64,000 nucleotides of DNA from an uncultured Clostridium sp. (lineage in GTDB: Bacteria; Bacillota; Clostridia; TANB77; CAG-508): contig USAE01000001.1 in NCBI GenBank assembly GCA_900552655.1, forward strand, positions 1-64,000. Direction: 5' to 3'. The notes beneath the pieces were generated by a model, which saw only the letters and a list, made by a program, of their open reading frames with translations, was not told the DNA's origin and made no database searches. This document shows, piece by piece, positions 27,440 through 37,078 of the stretch (position 1 is its first letter; every line of letters begins with the position of its first letter). The translations under genes and the position numbers were made by a program.

Positions 27440-29194
27440 TTATTCTTTAATTAATACCGCTTTTATTCTTCTAATACCAGAAGAACTAGATTCTTCTTTC
27501 TTTATTTTAAACTTACCAAGTTCTCCTGTATGTTTTACATGTGGTCCTCCACAAATTTCTTTACTAAAGTCACCTATTGTATACACTTTTACTCTGTCAC
27601 CATATTTGCTTGTAAATAACCCTATTGCTCCAGAATTTTTAGCTTCATCATAAGACATTTCTTCACAAGTTACTTGTAAATCTTCTTCTATTTTTTTATT
27701 TACTAAATCTTCAACTTCTTTTATTTCCTCTTTTGTCATTTTTTGTGGATGTGTAAAGTCAAATCTTAGTCTTTCTGTAGTAATATTAGAGCCACTTTGT
27801 TTTACATGTTCGCCTAAAACTTCTCTTAATGCTTCATGTAATAAATGTGTTGCAGTATGGTAAGCTGTAGTTTGCTCGTTTTGTTCTGCTAAACCACCTT
27901 TAAATTTTTGTTCACTACCTTGTCTTGATTTTTCTTGATGTTCTTTAAATAATTTATTAAATCCTTCCATGTCTACATTTATGTTATTTTCTTTTGCCAA
28001 TTCTTCTGTTACCTCTGGTGGGAAACCATAAGTATCATATAATCTGAATACTGTTTCTGAATCTATACTATCTTTTCCTTGTTCTTTCGCTTTATTAGTA
28101 GCTTTTATAAATTCTCTTTCTCCATGTTCTAATGTTTTTACAAATTTATTTTGTTCTTCCAGTATAACTTGCACTATTATTTCTTTATTTTTAATTAATT
28201 CCGGATACATTTCTTTTAAGTTTTCTATATTTAAGTTTATTAAGTTTTCTGTTTCTGATAAGTTTATTTGAAGTTTGTTTAGATGTCTTATCATTCTTCT
28301 TATTAGTCTTCTTAAAACATATCCTCTGTCTATATTACTTGGTCTTCCTCCATCTGCTATAATCATCATAGAAGATCTTAAATGTTCTGCAACAATTCTT
28401 CTACTTTGCACGTTATCTACTTTTTGTAACTCTTCTAATTTTTGCATTACTGGTGCAAATAACTCAGTTTCAAATGGAGTTTGTTTTCCTTGTAGTAGCA
28501 TTGTCATTCTTTCTAAACCAAGCCCTGTATCTACATTATGTTGTTTTAATTCTGTTAATTTTCCATCTTTATGTTTAAAATATTTCATAAATACATTATT
28601 CCAAATTTCTACATATTTACCACAGTCGCAGTCTGGGTTACAACCTTCAGAACATTTTGGCTTACCTGTATCATAAAACATTTCTGTATCTGGACCACAA
28701 GGACCTTCTTCGCCTGCTATCCACCAATTTTCTTTTAGGAAATATATTCTTTCTTTTGGAATTCCAACTTCTTCCCAATATTTTGCTGCTTCTTCATCTT
28801 TTTTAGCATCATCATTTCCTGCAAAACAAGTAACAGATAATTTTTCTACAGGAATATTTAATTCTTTTGTTAAAAATTCAAAACTCATTTTTATTGCATC
28901 TTCTTTAAAATATGCTCCCAATGACCAATTACCTAACATTTCGAAATATGTTAAGTGTCTATTATCTCCAACCTCTTCTATATCGTTTGTTCTTACACAT
29001 TTTTGGTAATCTGTTAGTTTATTACCTTCTGGATGTTTTTCTCCCAACAAATATGGTACTAATGGTTGCATTCCAGCAGTTGTAAATAATACAGATGGAT
29101 CATTAATTGGAATTAATGGTGCACTTGGTATTACTTTATGATTATGTTCTTCAAAAAATTTTAAAAACTTATTTCTTATTTCTATTGCTTTCAT
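27440..29194 (-). CDS. alaS: alanyl-tRNA synthetase, short form without C-Ala domain
   Basis: Class II synthetase that charges tRNA-Ala. The catalytic core starts KAIEIRNKFLKFFEEHNHKVIPSAPL and includes LFTTAGMQPLVPYL (motif 2 region) and GLGLERMTMLLQG (motif 3). The editing domain has its metal motifs HTATHLLHEAL and CGGPHVKHTGELG. The protein stops at 584 residues, whereas most bacterial AlaRS are about 870-880. The missing part is the DHHA1/C-Ala domain. There is no room for it downstream, where the HIT gene begins 17 bases on, so this is the natural short form and not a frameshift. No T-box leader is visible upstream. Confidence 0.93.
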   Translation of the reverse strand: MKAIEIRNKFLKFFEEHNHKVIPSAPLIPINDPSVLFTTAGMQPLVPYLLGEKHPEGNKLTDYQKCVRTNDIEEVGDNRHLTYFEMLGNWSLGAYFKEDAIKMSFEFLTKELNIPVEKLSVTCFAGNDDAKKDEEAAKYWEEVGIPKERIYFLKENWWIAGEEGPCGPDTEMFYDTGKPKCSEGCNPDCDCGKYVEIWNNVFMKYFKHKDGKLTELKQHNVDTGLGLERMTMLLQGKQTPFETELFAPVMQKLEELQKVDNVQSRRIVAEHLRSSMMIIADGGRPSNIDRGYVLRRLIRRMIRHLNKLQINLSETENLINLNIENLKEMYPELIKNKEIIVQVILEEQNKFVKTLEHGEREFIKATNKAKEQGKDSIDSETVFRLYDTYGFPPEVTEELAKENNINVDMEGFNKLFKEHQEKSRQGSEQKFKGGLAEQNEQTTAYHTATHLLHEALREVLGEHVKQSGSNITTERLRFDFTHPQKMTKEEIKEVEDLVNKKIEEDLQVTCEEMSYDEAKNSGAIGLFTSKYGDRVKVYTIGDFSKEICGGPHVKHTGELGKFKIKKEESSSSGIRRIKAVLIKE

Positions 29195-29376
29195 TTTCTT
29201 CTCCTTTTGGCTTTGCTTTTTTATGCTAATATATTAATTTTAGCTTATTTTTCGCATTTAAATTATATTATATTCTAATGTAAATTGCAAGAATTATCAT
29301 ATTTTTATCTTTTAGTGCATAATTTAATTATTTCTAGAAATACTAATTTTAGACAAAACTTAAAAGGAGGAAATTT

Positions 29377-29932
29377 ATGAAAGCAACTGGAGTAGTAAGA
29401 AGAATTGATGATTTAGGTAGAGTAGTTATTCCAAAAGAAATACGAAAAACTTTAAGAATAAAAGAACGGTGATCCTTTAGAAATATTTACCGATAAAGAA
29501 GGTGAAGTTATATTAAAAAAATACTCTCCTATTGGTGAATTATCTGAATTTGCCTTCGGATATGCTGAAACTTTAGCAAAAACAACAGGACATATTGCTT
29601 GCATAACAGATAAAGATACTGTTATTGCAGTTGCTGGTGGTTCTAAAAAAGATTACTTAGAGCAAAGTTTAAGTCAGGAAATAGAGCAGATTATGGAAGA
29701 TAAAGAAATTTATAAAAGTGATAAAAATAATAATTTGTCTGTTCCTATTGTAAAAAATGATAAATCAGATAAAAAATATAATTCTCAAATTGTATATCCA
29801 ATTATTTCTAATGGTGATTCTATTGGAACTGTTATATTACTTTCTAAAGAAGCTTCTACTAAAATGACTGATGTAGAAGCAAAAGTAGCACAATCTGCTG
29901 CTAGCTTTTTAGGTAGCCAAATGGAAATATAA
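29377..29932 (+). CDS. spoVT: stage V sporulation regulator SpoVT, needs +1 shift at CGG codon 31
   Basis: Transcription factor for sigma-G-dependent forespore genes: AbrB-type swapped-hairpin DNA-binding domain plus GAF domain. AAAGGAGG precedes the ATG. The first 30 codons read MKATGVVRRIDDLGRVVIPK through LRIKE, then hit in-frame CGG (29467-29469) and TGA. Skipping the C gives GGT GAT CCT, that is GDPLEIFTDKEGEVILKKYS, the exact family continuation, and the frame stays open through the GAF domain to 29932. The 184 residues compare well with B. subtilis SpoVT (178). Without a shift only a 31-residue fragment of the DNA-binding domain is made, so sporulation should depend on decoding this site. 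Confidence 0.93.
29467..29469 (+). other. in-frame CGG, candidate +1 frameshift site (spoVT, codon 31)
   Basis: GAA CGG TGA reads as a stop after Arg. Skipping C gives GAA GGT GAT CCT, restoring the highly conserved EGDPLEIF of SpoVT. The extra base is C at 29467. Confidence 0.92.
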
Positions 29933-29953
29933 TACCTCAAATGAGGTGTTATA
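29931..29953. terminator. hairpin between convergent spoVT and comF-like genes
   Basis: ATACCTCA and TGAGGTGTT form a compact stem directly at the spoVT stop codon; no long T-run is present, so it is a moderate terminator call. Confidence 0.5.
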
Positions 29954-29961
29954 CATATATT

Positions 29962-30624
29962 CTAATCTTTTGCTATTGTTAGTACTCCTACTTTTTTTGC
30001 TTTATGTTCTTTAAGAACTCTACTACATTCGTTTGTTGTACTTCCTGTTGTAAAAACATCATCAAATATTAATATCTTTCTATCTTCTATTTTATTTTCT
30101 TTATTAATTATCTCATACACACCTTTTATATTATCTTTTCTTTCTGCTTTATTTAAAGTACTTTGTGGTTTTATATTTTCTGTTTTTTTAATTATATTAT
30201 TCTTTATTATTATATTTTTTTCTAATTTAGAAAGTTCTTTTAAAATTAAATATGCTTGGTTATATCCTCTTTCTCTATACCTATACTTATGTAATGGTAC
30301 TGGTATTATATAATCATATTTTTGTATATATTGCATAACTTTTTTATTTGTATATATTATTTGCGCAAAAAATTTATATAAGTATGCATTGTCTTTAAAC
30401 TTATATTTTCTTATTTTATCTTTAATTATTCCATTATATTTACAAATGTGCATATGTTCATCATAAAAAATTCCTTTTCTATCTAAAAAACATTTTCTGT
30501 TTGGATAAATTGTGTATTTTAACTTTATTTTGCATTTATTACATATTATCTCATCACAAATTTTGTCACATATAGCACAGGTTTGTGGAAAAAATAAATT
30601 GGAAGCTATATTTAAAAAATTCAT
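29962..30624 (-). CDS. comFC: ComF/GntX family phosphoribosyltransferase-like protein
   Basis: DNA-uptake/recombination accessory protein of 220 residues. The N-terminus has the zinc-ribbon pattern CAICDKICDEIICNKCK. The C-terminus carries the PRTase motif ILIFDDVFTTGSTTNE that binds phosphoribosyl pyrophosphate. The family helps pull single-stranded DNA in with ComFA in competent bacteria and is also widespread in non-competent ones. It lies downstream of recD2 on the same strand (86-bp gap), which fits a DNA-metabolism role. Confidence 0.9.
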   Translation of the reverse strand: MNFLNIASNLFFPQTCAICDKICDEIICNKCKIKLKYTIYPNRKCFLDRKGIFYDEHMHICKYNGIIKDKIRKYKFKDNAYLYKFFAQIIYTNKKVMQYIQKYDYIIPVPLHKYRYRERGYNQAYLILKELSKLEKNIIIKNNIIKKTENIKPQSTLNKAERKDNIKGVYEIINKENKIEDRKILIFDDVFTTGSTTNECSRVLKEHKAKKVGVLTIAKD

Positions 30625-30710
30625 TTTTTCTCCTTATAGCCCCCAATTTTTTATTAATCTAGTTTTTAGTATTTTTATATCTTTTAATTCCTACCATAAA
30701 ATTATATTTA

Positions 30711-32930
30711 CTATATCATTTTTAGTTTATATTCTAATCCTGTGTTTCTTATTTTGGTATCTGCATTTTGTATCATAAATTTTACTACATTATCATTTCC
30801 AATTAGTATTAACAATTTTTTAGCTCTTGTTAAACCTGTATATAGTAAATTTCTTGTAAGTAGCATTGCAGAAGATTGTGTTACAACTACTATTACAACA
30901 TCAAATTCGCTCCCTTGTGCTTTGTGCACTGTTATAGCATATGCATGTTCTATTTGGTCCATATCAGAAAATGCATACCATGCTTCCTTTTCATCATCAA
31001 ATAATATTTTTATTTGTTTATTTATAAAATCTATTTTTACTATTTTCCCAATTTCACCATTAAATATGCCTGTTCCCGTTTCATAGTTTAAGCTAAGAGT
31101 ATTTCCTTTCTCCCAATATATGTCGTAATTATTTTTAACTTGCATTACTCTATCGCCTTCTCTAAAAATTATATCTCCAACCTTTTTTTCGTTTTTCTTA
31201 TCATCTGATGGATTTAATTCTTCTTGTAACTTTTTATTTAGTTCTTTTGTTCCTAAGATTCCCTTTTTAGTTGGTGATAAAATTTGAATATTTTCGAAAA
31301 AATTATAATTGCCAAAATTCTCTAATCTTCCTTTACATAAAGAAATCAACTGTGCAAGCATTACATCTTGACTTTTTTCTTTTATATAAAAAAAGTCATC
31401 TTTTAAGTCTTTTTGTTCTTCTTTTTCTAAAAAATATTCTCCATCATTTACTCTGTGTGAATTAACAATTATTTTACTTTGTGCTGCTTGCCTAAAAATC
31501 TCATCTAAAAATATAGTCTTTATTCTTTCTGAATTTATAATATCCTTTAAAACACTACCCGGTCCAACAGATGGTAATTGGTCTGTATCTCCTACTAATA
31601 TAAGTTTAGTTCCTTGGTATATTCCATTTAGCAAGTAATTCATTAGATAAATATCTACCATTGATGCTTCATCTACTATTATTACATCTGCATCTATTGG
31701 AGCAACTTCATAATTCATAATTGTAAATTCATTTTCTTTTTCTATTTTTCCTATTTCTAGCAATCTATGTAATGTTTTTGATTCTTCACCTGTCATTTCT
31801 GTCATTCTTTTTGCAGCTCGTCCAGTTGGTGCACATAACACAACTTTTTTACCATGAGCTTTATAAATTTCTATTACATTTTTTATAATAGTAGTTTTTC
31901 CTGTTCCTGGACCTCCTGTTATTATTACAACATTATTAGAATTTACAGCTTGTATCGCTTCTTTCTGTTTAGAAGATAATTTTATATTCCCTACTTTTTC
32001 TATCTTTTCTAATTCTTCGTTAAAACCTGATATTTTTTTTATATTTTTTGCAGAATCTAATACTATTAACTTACTTGCAATATTTGCTTCTGCTTCATAT
32101 AATTCTTTACTATAAACCCAATTTTCTTCTTCTCTTTTTTCTATAACAATTTCTTCCTTTACATTTAAATCTATTAAACAATGTTCTATATCATCATATT
32201 CTACTTTTAAAAGATCTTTAACATATTTTATTAGGTTTTCTTCAAGTGTACAACAATGTCCATTATATGTAATTTTTAATAAGCTATATTTTATTCCACA
32301 TTTAATTCTTTTGTAATTATTTATATCAAATCCATTTTCTAAAGCATATTTGTCTAATTTAGTAAAATCTACTCCTTTTACTAAATCTATTAAAATATAT
32401 GGATTTTCTTCTATTTCATCTATTGTTTGTGGTCCTAATTTTTTGTATATATTTTTAGCATTGGCAGGGCTTATTCCAAAATTATCTAAAAAACCAACAA
32501 TTTGCCAAAGCTCCCAGTTTTCTACAAAACATTGAGCCATTTCTATTGCTTTTTCCTTAGTTATACCCTTTATTTGTGTTAATTTTTCTGGTTCGAATTT
32601 GAATACATTTATTGTATCTTCTCCAAATAATTTTACTATTTTTTTTGCTGTTGCTGGTCCAATACCTTTAATTGTACCATTTGATAAGTATTTTTCTAAT
32701 GATTCTAATGTTTTTGGCATTATTTTTCCGAATGTTTCTACTTTAAATTGCATACCATATTCTTTGTGTGTAACAAAATTACCAATTACTTTTATGTAAT
32801 CTCCCTCTACTAAAAATGGCATATATCCTACTATTGTAATTGTATCTTCTTCTGTTTCCAATATTCCTATTAAATAACTATTAACTTCATTTTGATATAT
32901 TATTTCTGTTAGCTGTCCTGTAAGTTCCAC
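30711..32930 (-). CDS. recD2: RecD2 family 5'-3' DNA helicase
   Basis: SF1B helicase of 739 residues, active without RecBC and involved in replication restart or mismatch-related processing. The N-terminal OB/helix-hairpin-helix region (NGTIKGIGPATAKKIVKLFG, TQIKGITKEKA) is followed by Walker A ITGGPGTGKTTIIKN, Walker B VIIVDEASMVDI, SH3-like insertions and the UvrD-like C-terminal motif AYAITVHKAQGSEFDVV. The N-terminal extension distinguishes RecD2 from the RecD subunit. It starts a unit with the comF-like gene. Confidence 0.93.
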   Translation of the reverse strand: MELTGQLTEIIYQNEVNSYLIGILETEEDTITIVGYMPFLVEGDYIKVIGNFVTHKEYGMQFKVETFGKIMPKTLESLEKYLSNGTIKGIGPATAKKIVKLFGEDTINVFKFEPEKLTQIKGITKEKAIEMAQCFVENWELWQIVGFLDNFGISPANAKNIYKKLGPQTIDEIEENPYILIDLVKGVDFTKLDKYALENGFDINNYKRIKCGIKYSLLKITYNGHCCTLEENLIKYVKDLLKVEYDDIEHCLIDLNVKEEIVIEKREEENWVYSKELYEAEANIASKLIVLDSAKNIKKISGFNEELEKIEKVGNIKLSSKQKEAIQAVNSNNVVIITGGPGTGKTTIIKNVIEIYKAHGKKVVLCAPTGRAAKRMTEMTGEESKTLHRLLEIGKIEKENEFTIMNYEVAPIDADVIIVDEASMVDIYLMNYLLNGIYQGTKLILVGDTDQLPSVGPGSVLKDIINSERIKTIFLDEIFRQAAQSKIIVNSHRVNDGEYFLEKEEQKDLKDDFFYIKEKSQDVMLAQLISLCKGRLENFGNYNFFENIQILSPTKKGILGTKELNKKLQEELNPSDDKKNEKKVGDIIFREGDRVMQVKNNYDIYWEKGNTLSLNYETGTGIFNGEIGKIVKIDFINKQIKILFDDEKEAWYAFSDMDQIEHAYAITVHKAQGSEFDVVIVVVTQSSAMLLTRNLLYTGLTRAKKLLILIGNDNVVKFMIQNADTKIRNTGLEYKLKMI

Positions 32931-33006
32931 ATTTTACCTCTTTTCTATAGTTTTATTAAAACTAATAATGTAGCAATTTTATCACATTAGTAAAATATTA
33001 ACAAAT

Positions 33007-33357
33007 TTATTTTGAAATTTCGTCCATTATTTCTTTACATTCGTTCCAATCTGAAGCTTTTATAAAATTATAGTCTTTAGATAATTTTGAAATTATTTTA
33101 TATGTATCATCATTAGAGTCTAAGTCTACCATTATTATTCCTTTACTTAATTCTTCTTTGCCATATAATAATTTACAAATTATATTTCTTGTAAAACATT
33201 CTATCTTTTCTTCTTGATTTTTCGCTGCTATTATTACATATATTCCATCTTGTTTAAATTTCGTACAAGAAAAATAATATCTTATTACTTTTGCAATCTC
33301 TATTAAACCATATAAAGCAAGCGTCCATAATATTGCATTTATTATAAATTCCTGCAT
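33007..33357 (-). CDS. small membrane-anchored protein with degenerate GT2-like fold
   Basis: Unnamed 116-residue protein. The first 25 residues are hydrophobic (INAILWTLALYGLIEIAKVI), an N-terminal anchor. The rest reads like a shortened GT2 nucleotide-binding half: YVIIAAKNQEEKIECFTRN, then IIMVDLDSNDDTYKIISKLSK, where a catalytic transferase would have VDDGSxDxT. There is no metal-binding DxD and no acceptor half, so catalysis is unlikely. It is placed between mreB and recD2 in the same orientation. Function unknown; a scaffold or regulatory role is speculation. Confidence 0.7.
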   Translation of the reverse strand: MQEFIINAILWTLALYGLIEIAKVIRYYFSCTKFKQDGIYVIIAAKNQEEKIECFTRNIICKLLYGKEELSKGIIMVDLDSNDDTYKIISKLSKDYNFIKASDWNECKEIMDEISK

Positions 33358-33410
33358 AATATCACCTTCTTATATATTATATGATTTTTTTATGTAATTG
33401 TGCTAATCTA

Positions 33411-33551
33411 AAAAGCGTACCTAAGCTTTTCTAGCAAATGTAAATTCTAAGAAAATCTAAGGTACGCCATAATTATCTAGTACAGAAATTTATCCTACCA
33501 GGATAAATTTCTTACTATCTAAAAAAGCACTCTGCTAAAAAACAAAGTGCT
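33411..33551 (+). repeat. three-hairpin repeat element, copy 1
   Basis: Hairpin 1: GCGTACC (33415) to GGTACGC (33467). Hairpin 2: TAGTA (33478) to TACTA (33517) around AGAAATTTATCC / GGATAAATTTCT. Hairpin 3: AGCACT to AGTGCT (33526-33551). Spacing of hairpins 1 and 2 equals that of copies 2 and 3, and stem changes are compensatory. Located 3' of mreB. Confidence 0.85.
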
Positions 33552-33602
33552 ACTATATATAAATGAAGAGGGCTATTCTTCTAAATTATATTTCTAGTTT
33601 TA

Positions 33603-34607
33603 TTATTTTCTTGTTTTACCATCTAGAGCATCAAGATTATCTAATGCTTTACCTGTTCCTAATGCTACACAAGAAATAGCATCTTCAGCTATCATTACAT
33701 TTATTCCTGTCTTTTCTTGTAATAGTTTGTCTAGTCCATCTACTAAACAACCTCCACCTGTCATATATATACCTCTATCGCTTATATCTGCTGCAAGCTC
33801 TGGTGGTGTTTTTTCTAGTACTGAATGTACTGCATCTACTATCATCATTGCTGGTTCTATTAAAGCTTCTAGCATTTCGCTAGAATATACTGTAATTGTT
33901 TTTGGCAAACCTGTTGATAAATCTCTACCTCTTATATCCATCTCTACATCTTGTATTTTTGGATATACACATCCTATATTTATTTTTAAGTCTTCTGCTG
34001 TTCTTTCGCCTATCATTATATTATGTTTTCTTTTTATATATCTTACTATTGCTTCATCTAGTTTATCTCCTGCTATTTTTAAAGATGTACTTACAACTGA
34101 TCCACCTAAAGAAATTACAGCAACATCTGTTGTTCCTCCACCAATGTCTACAATCATATTACCATATGGCTTAGATATGTCTATTCCTGCACCAATTGCT
34201 GCTGCTATTGGTTCTTCTATTAAATACACTTTACGAGCTCCTGCTTGTGATGCTGCATCTATTACTGCTCTTTTTTCTACTTCAGTTACTTGAGAAGGTA
34301 TACATATCATAATTCTTGGTGCAAATATAAATTTTCCACACACTTTATTTATAAAATATTTTAACATTTTTTCTGTTACTGTGTAATCTGATATTACTCC
34401 ATCTCTTAATGGTCTAGTGGCCACGATATTCCCTGGAGTTCTTCCTAACATTCTTCTCGCTTCTTGACCCACAGCAAGAACATCTCCAGAAATTTTATCT
34501 ACAGCAACAACTGCAGGCTCTCTTAAAACTATACCTTTGCCTTTTACATATGCAATTACTGTAGCTGTACCTAAATCTATTCCTATATCTTGACCAAAAC
34601 CAAACAT
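33603..34607 (-). CDS. mreB: rod-shape determining protein MreB/Mbl
   Basis: Bacterial actin that forms membrane-bound filaments guiding cell-wall elongation. Actin-fold motifs are clear: DIGIDLGTATVIAYVKGKG (phosphate 1), NMIVDIGGGTTDVAVISLGG (phosphate 2), EPIAAAIGAGIDI (connect 1) and YMTGGGCLVDGLDKLL (adenosine). 334 residues is the typical length. It stands without mreC/mreD, as Mbl-type paralogues often do, so it may be the Mbl or MreBH-like copy. The N-terminal MFGFGQD is the likely amphipathic membrane contact. Confidence 0.93.
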   Translation of the reverse strand: MFGFGQDIGIDLGTATVIAYVKGKGIVLREPAVVAVDKISGDVLAVGQEARRMLGRTPGNIVATRPLRDGVISDYTVTEKMLKYFINKVCGKFIFAPRIMICIPSQVTEVEKRAVIDAASQAGARKVYLIEEPIAAAIGAGIDISKPYGNMIVDIGGGTTDVAVISLGGSVVSTSLKIAGDKLDEAIVRYIKRKHNIMIGERTAEDLKINIGCVYPKIQDVEMDIRGRDLSTGLPKTITVYSSEMLEALIEPAMMIVDAVHSVLEKTPPELAADISDRGIYMTGGGCLVDGLDKLLQEKTGINVMIAEDAISCVALGTGKALDNLDALDGKTRK

Positions 34608-34836
34608 TAATATTCTCCTTTTCTTTTATTATTACAAGTCTGTTACGATTATATTACAAAAGATTAAAAATAGCAATAAAAATATTTATATATTTTAAAT
34701 ATTTTTATTGCTTAAATTATATTACAATTTTATTTGTAAAATTTCAAGTACTTTTCATATGTTTAACATATTTGTTTAAGGATAAATGTGTTTTTATTTT
34801 ATATCGTTGCATTTTACTTTTTACTTAATTAATTAT

Positions 34837-35349
34837 TTAAAAAGGAAATATTCCAAATAAATATCCCACTGGCATATAATAAATTACAATTAATCCTCCT
34901 ACTACAAGAGCTAATTTTTCTGTTTGTGTAAGCTCTATATCCATTGGATTTAGTAAATAATCTGGTGCTGTATCAGACATAGAAATTTCTATTCTTTCTG
35001 TTCCCTCACATTTATATTTTATTGTAAAATATTGACTTTCATTTGGCTCTAATTTAAATATTTTTGCATAACCAGTATTTATATTATTTTCATATTCTGA
35101 GTAACAATCTAGCTTTATATATTTATTTTCTATAGTGCTTCCTGTTGTATTTGTTATATTCCCATATATGTATCCATTTGCATTTGTAGCTTTAGAATCT
35201 ATTATTTCTATTTTTGGATTTTCGAATAATATTCTACATTCTTTTGGTTTATACATTGATATTATTAATAATTTTGAAACTATAGAAACTAAAATAAATA
35301 CTCCTACTAATGCTAATGCATATTTAATGTATGTTTTAAATTTATCCAT
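34837..35349 (-). CDS. membrane protein with FxLYD-like extracytoplasmic domain
   Basis: Uncharacterised 170-residue protein. Two membrane segments (about residues 10-30 and 146-167) flank a beta-rich domain whose pattern IIDSKATNANGYIYGNITN... LDCYSEYENNINTGYAKIFKLEPNESQYF resembles FxLYD/DUF3426-type domains. Those typically sit outside the membrane and describe no known enzymatic activity. It is separated from mreB by about 230 A/T-rich bases with no other gene. Function not assigned. Confidence 0.65.
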   Translation of the reverse strand: MDKFKTYIKYALALVGVFILVSIVSKLLIISMYKPKECRILFENPKIEIIDSKATNANGYIYGNITNTTGSTIENKYIKLDCYSEYENNINTGYAKIFKLEPNESQYFTIKYKCEGTERIEISMSDTAPDYLLNPMDIELTQTEKLALVVGGLIVIYYMPVGYLFGIFPF

Positions 35350-35484
35350 TTTTTGCTCCTTTTTATTTTTTCCATTATATTATATAACAGTATACATAAA
35401 TTGTAAATATAATATTATATAAATTCACCTATTATAACATATTTTTTCTAATTATGTAATTTTTTTAATCCAATTGATATAAGC

Positions 35485-35538
35485 AAAAAAAGAGTTTCTT
35501 TTTACTTTTTTACTTGTAAATTGAAACTCTTTTTATTT
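35485..35538 (-). terminator. rho-independent terminator after pyk
   Basis: AAAAAGAGTTTC and GAAACTCTTTTT form a stem with an A/T-rich loop overlapping the 3' end of the pyruvate kinase gene; poly-A and poly-T flank it. Confidence 0.8.
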
Positions 35539-35543
35539 TTAGA

Positions 35544-36998
35544 TTATATTTTTAATATTCCACCAACTGTTTTATTAACAGCATATTTTGCTTTTTCTTT
35601 GCTAATTATTTGTGGACCTCCACATAAAACAGCTGTGTCTCCTTCTTCTAAATTTCCTAATTCTATTAATTTTGCAATACCTTTTTCAATTGTGTCATCT
35701 ATATCTGCTCCATCTTCTACTAAAATTGGATATACATTCCATACTGGACCTAATTGGTTATATACTTTTTCTGAATCTGTTATAGCAAATATTGGGCAAG
35801 CTGCTCCATAACCTGCTAATCTTCTTGCTGAATTTCCTGTATGTGTGTAGTCTATTATAGCATCTGCTTTAATATCTCTTGCTGTAACACATGTTGTATA
35901 TGCTGCATGTGATTCTATATCTGCTTCTGCAACATTCCAATCTTTTTTAGTAAATCTCTTCCAGTAATTTATTGTAGGCTCTACACTTTTTGCAATTTTT
36001 ACCATTGCATTAACACAATCTAAAGGATAATCTCCCATAGCTGTTTCACCTGAAAGCATTATACAACCTGTACGATCATAAATAGCGTTTGCTACGTCAC
36101 TTACTTCTGCTCTTGTTGGTAATGGATTGTTTGTCATGCTTTCTAACATTTGTGTAGCTGTTATTACTAATTTTCCTTCTTCGTTACATCTTTTTATAAA
36201 TCTTTTTTGTACAACTGGTACTTGTTCGAATGGAACTTCTACAGCCATATCACCACGAGCTACCATTATACCATCACAAGCTGCTAAAATTTCTTCGAAG
36301 TTATCGATTCCTTCTTGGTTTTCTATTTTAGCTAAAATTTTAACGTCTTGTCCTCCGTTATCATCTAATACTTTACGCATTTCTGCTATATCTTCTTTTG
36401 TTCTTACAAAAGATGCAGCAACATAATCAAATCCTACTCTTGCTCCATTTGATAAATCATTTATATCTTTAGGACTTAAGAATGGTATTTTTACAGAAAC
36501 ACCTGGTACATTTATACTTTTTCTTGAACCAGCTCCTCCATCATTTAATACTGTTCCTACGATATCTTTTCCTACTATTTCGTCTACTCTTACTTGAATT
36601 TTACCATCATCAATTAAAATTAAGTTTCCTGGTTTTACATCTTTATATAAGTCTTTGTAAGATAAAGATGTTCCCTCTTCATCTCCTAATCTATCTTCAT
36701 AGAAGAATGTATATTTTTGTCCTTCTTTTAATTGTACTTTTACATCTCTTCCTACTTTATTTAACGCTGTTCTAATTTCTGGTCCTTTTGTATCTAACAT
36801 TACAGAAACTGGTAGACCTAATTCTTTTCTTATTTCAAAAAATCTTGCTATTTTGTCTTTTTGTTCCTCATAATCTCCATGAGAAAAATTGATTCTTGCA
36901 ATAGACATTCCAGCTTTCATTAATTCATCCATTCTATTTTCTACTGCTGGTCCTATTGTACATACAATATTTGTTTTTCTTAAATTTCTTTCTTTCAA
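35544..36998 (-). CDS. pyk: pyruvate kinase
   Basis: Final ATP-yielding enzyme of glycolysis (phosphoenolpyruvate + ADP to pyruvate + ATP). Motifs: RKTNIVCTIGPAVENRM at the N-terminus, ARINFSHGDYEEQ, MLDTKGPEIRT, the active-site ILAKIENQEG and IMVARGDMAVEVPFEQV, and a C-terminal allosteric-type domain ending GDTAVLCGGPQ. 484 residues fits the standard form without the PEP-utiliser extension found in some Bacilli. It is followed by its own terminator and is probably monocistronic. Confidence 0.95.
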   Translation of the reverse strand: MKERNLRKTNIVCTIGPAVENRMDELMKAGMSIARINFSHGDYEEQKDKIARFFEIRKELGLPVSVMLDTKGPEIRTALNKVGRDVKVQLKEGQKYTFFYEDRLGDEEGTSLSYKDLYKDVKPGNLILIDDGKIQVRVDEIVGKDIVGTVLNDGGAGSRKSINVPGVSVKIPFLSPKDINDLSNGARVGFDYVAASFVRTKEDIAEMRKVLDDNGGQDVKILAKIENQEGIDNFEEILAACDGIMVARGDMAVEVPFEQVPVVQKRFIKRCNEEGKLVITATQMLESMTNNPLPTRAEVSDVANAIYDRTGCIMLSGETAMGDYPLDCVNAMVKIAKSVEPTINYWKRFTKKDWNVAEADIESHAAYTTCVTARDIKADAIIDYTHTGNSARRLAGYGAACPIFAITDSEKVYNQLGPVWNVYPILVEDGADIDDTIEKGIAKLIELGNLEEGDTAVLCGGPQIISKEKAKYAVNKTVGGILKI

Positions 36999-37078
36999 AA
37001 TAATTACCTCCTAGAATTGACACTATTTAGTATTATAGCATATATTTTTCGCCTTAACAATACATTTTTCTACATTTT

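Noticed and set aside
27440..29194. Frameshift in alaS explaining its short length
   Set aside because: The ORF ends naturally after the editing domain, with the HIT gene starting 17 bases later; no C-Ala sequence exists in any frame downstream.
29195..29376. T-box leader upstream of alaS
   Set aside because: No T-box core sequence or specifier-stem layout; short A/T-rich spacer only.
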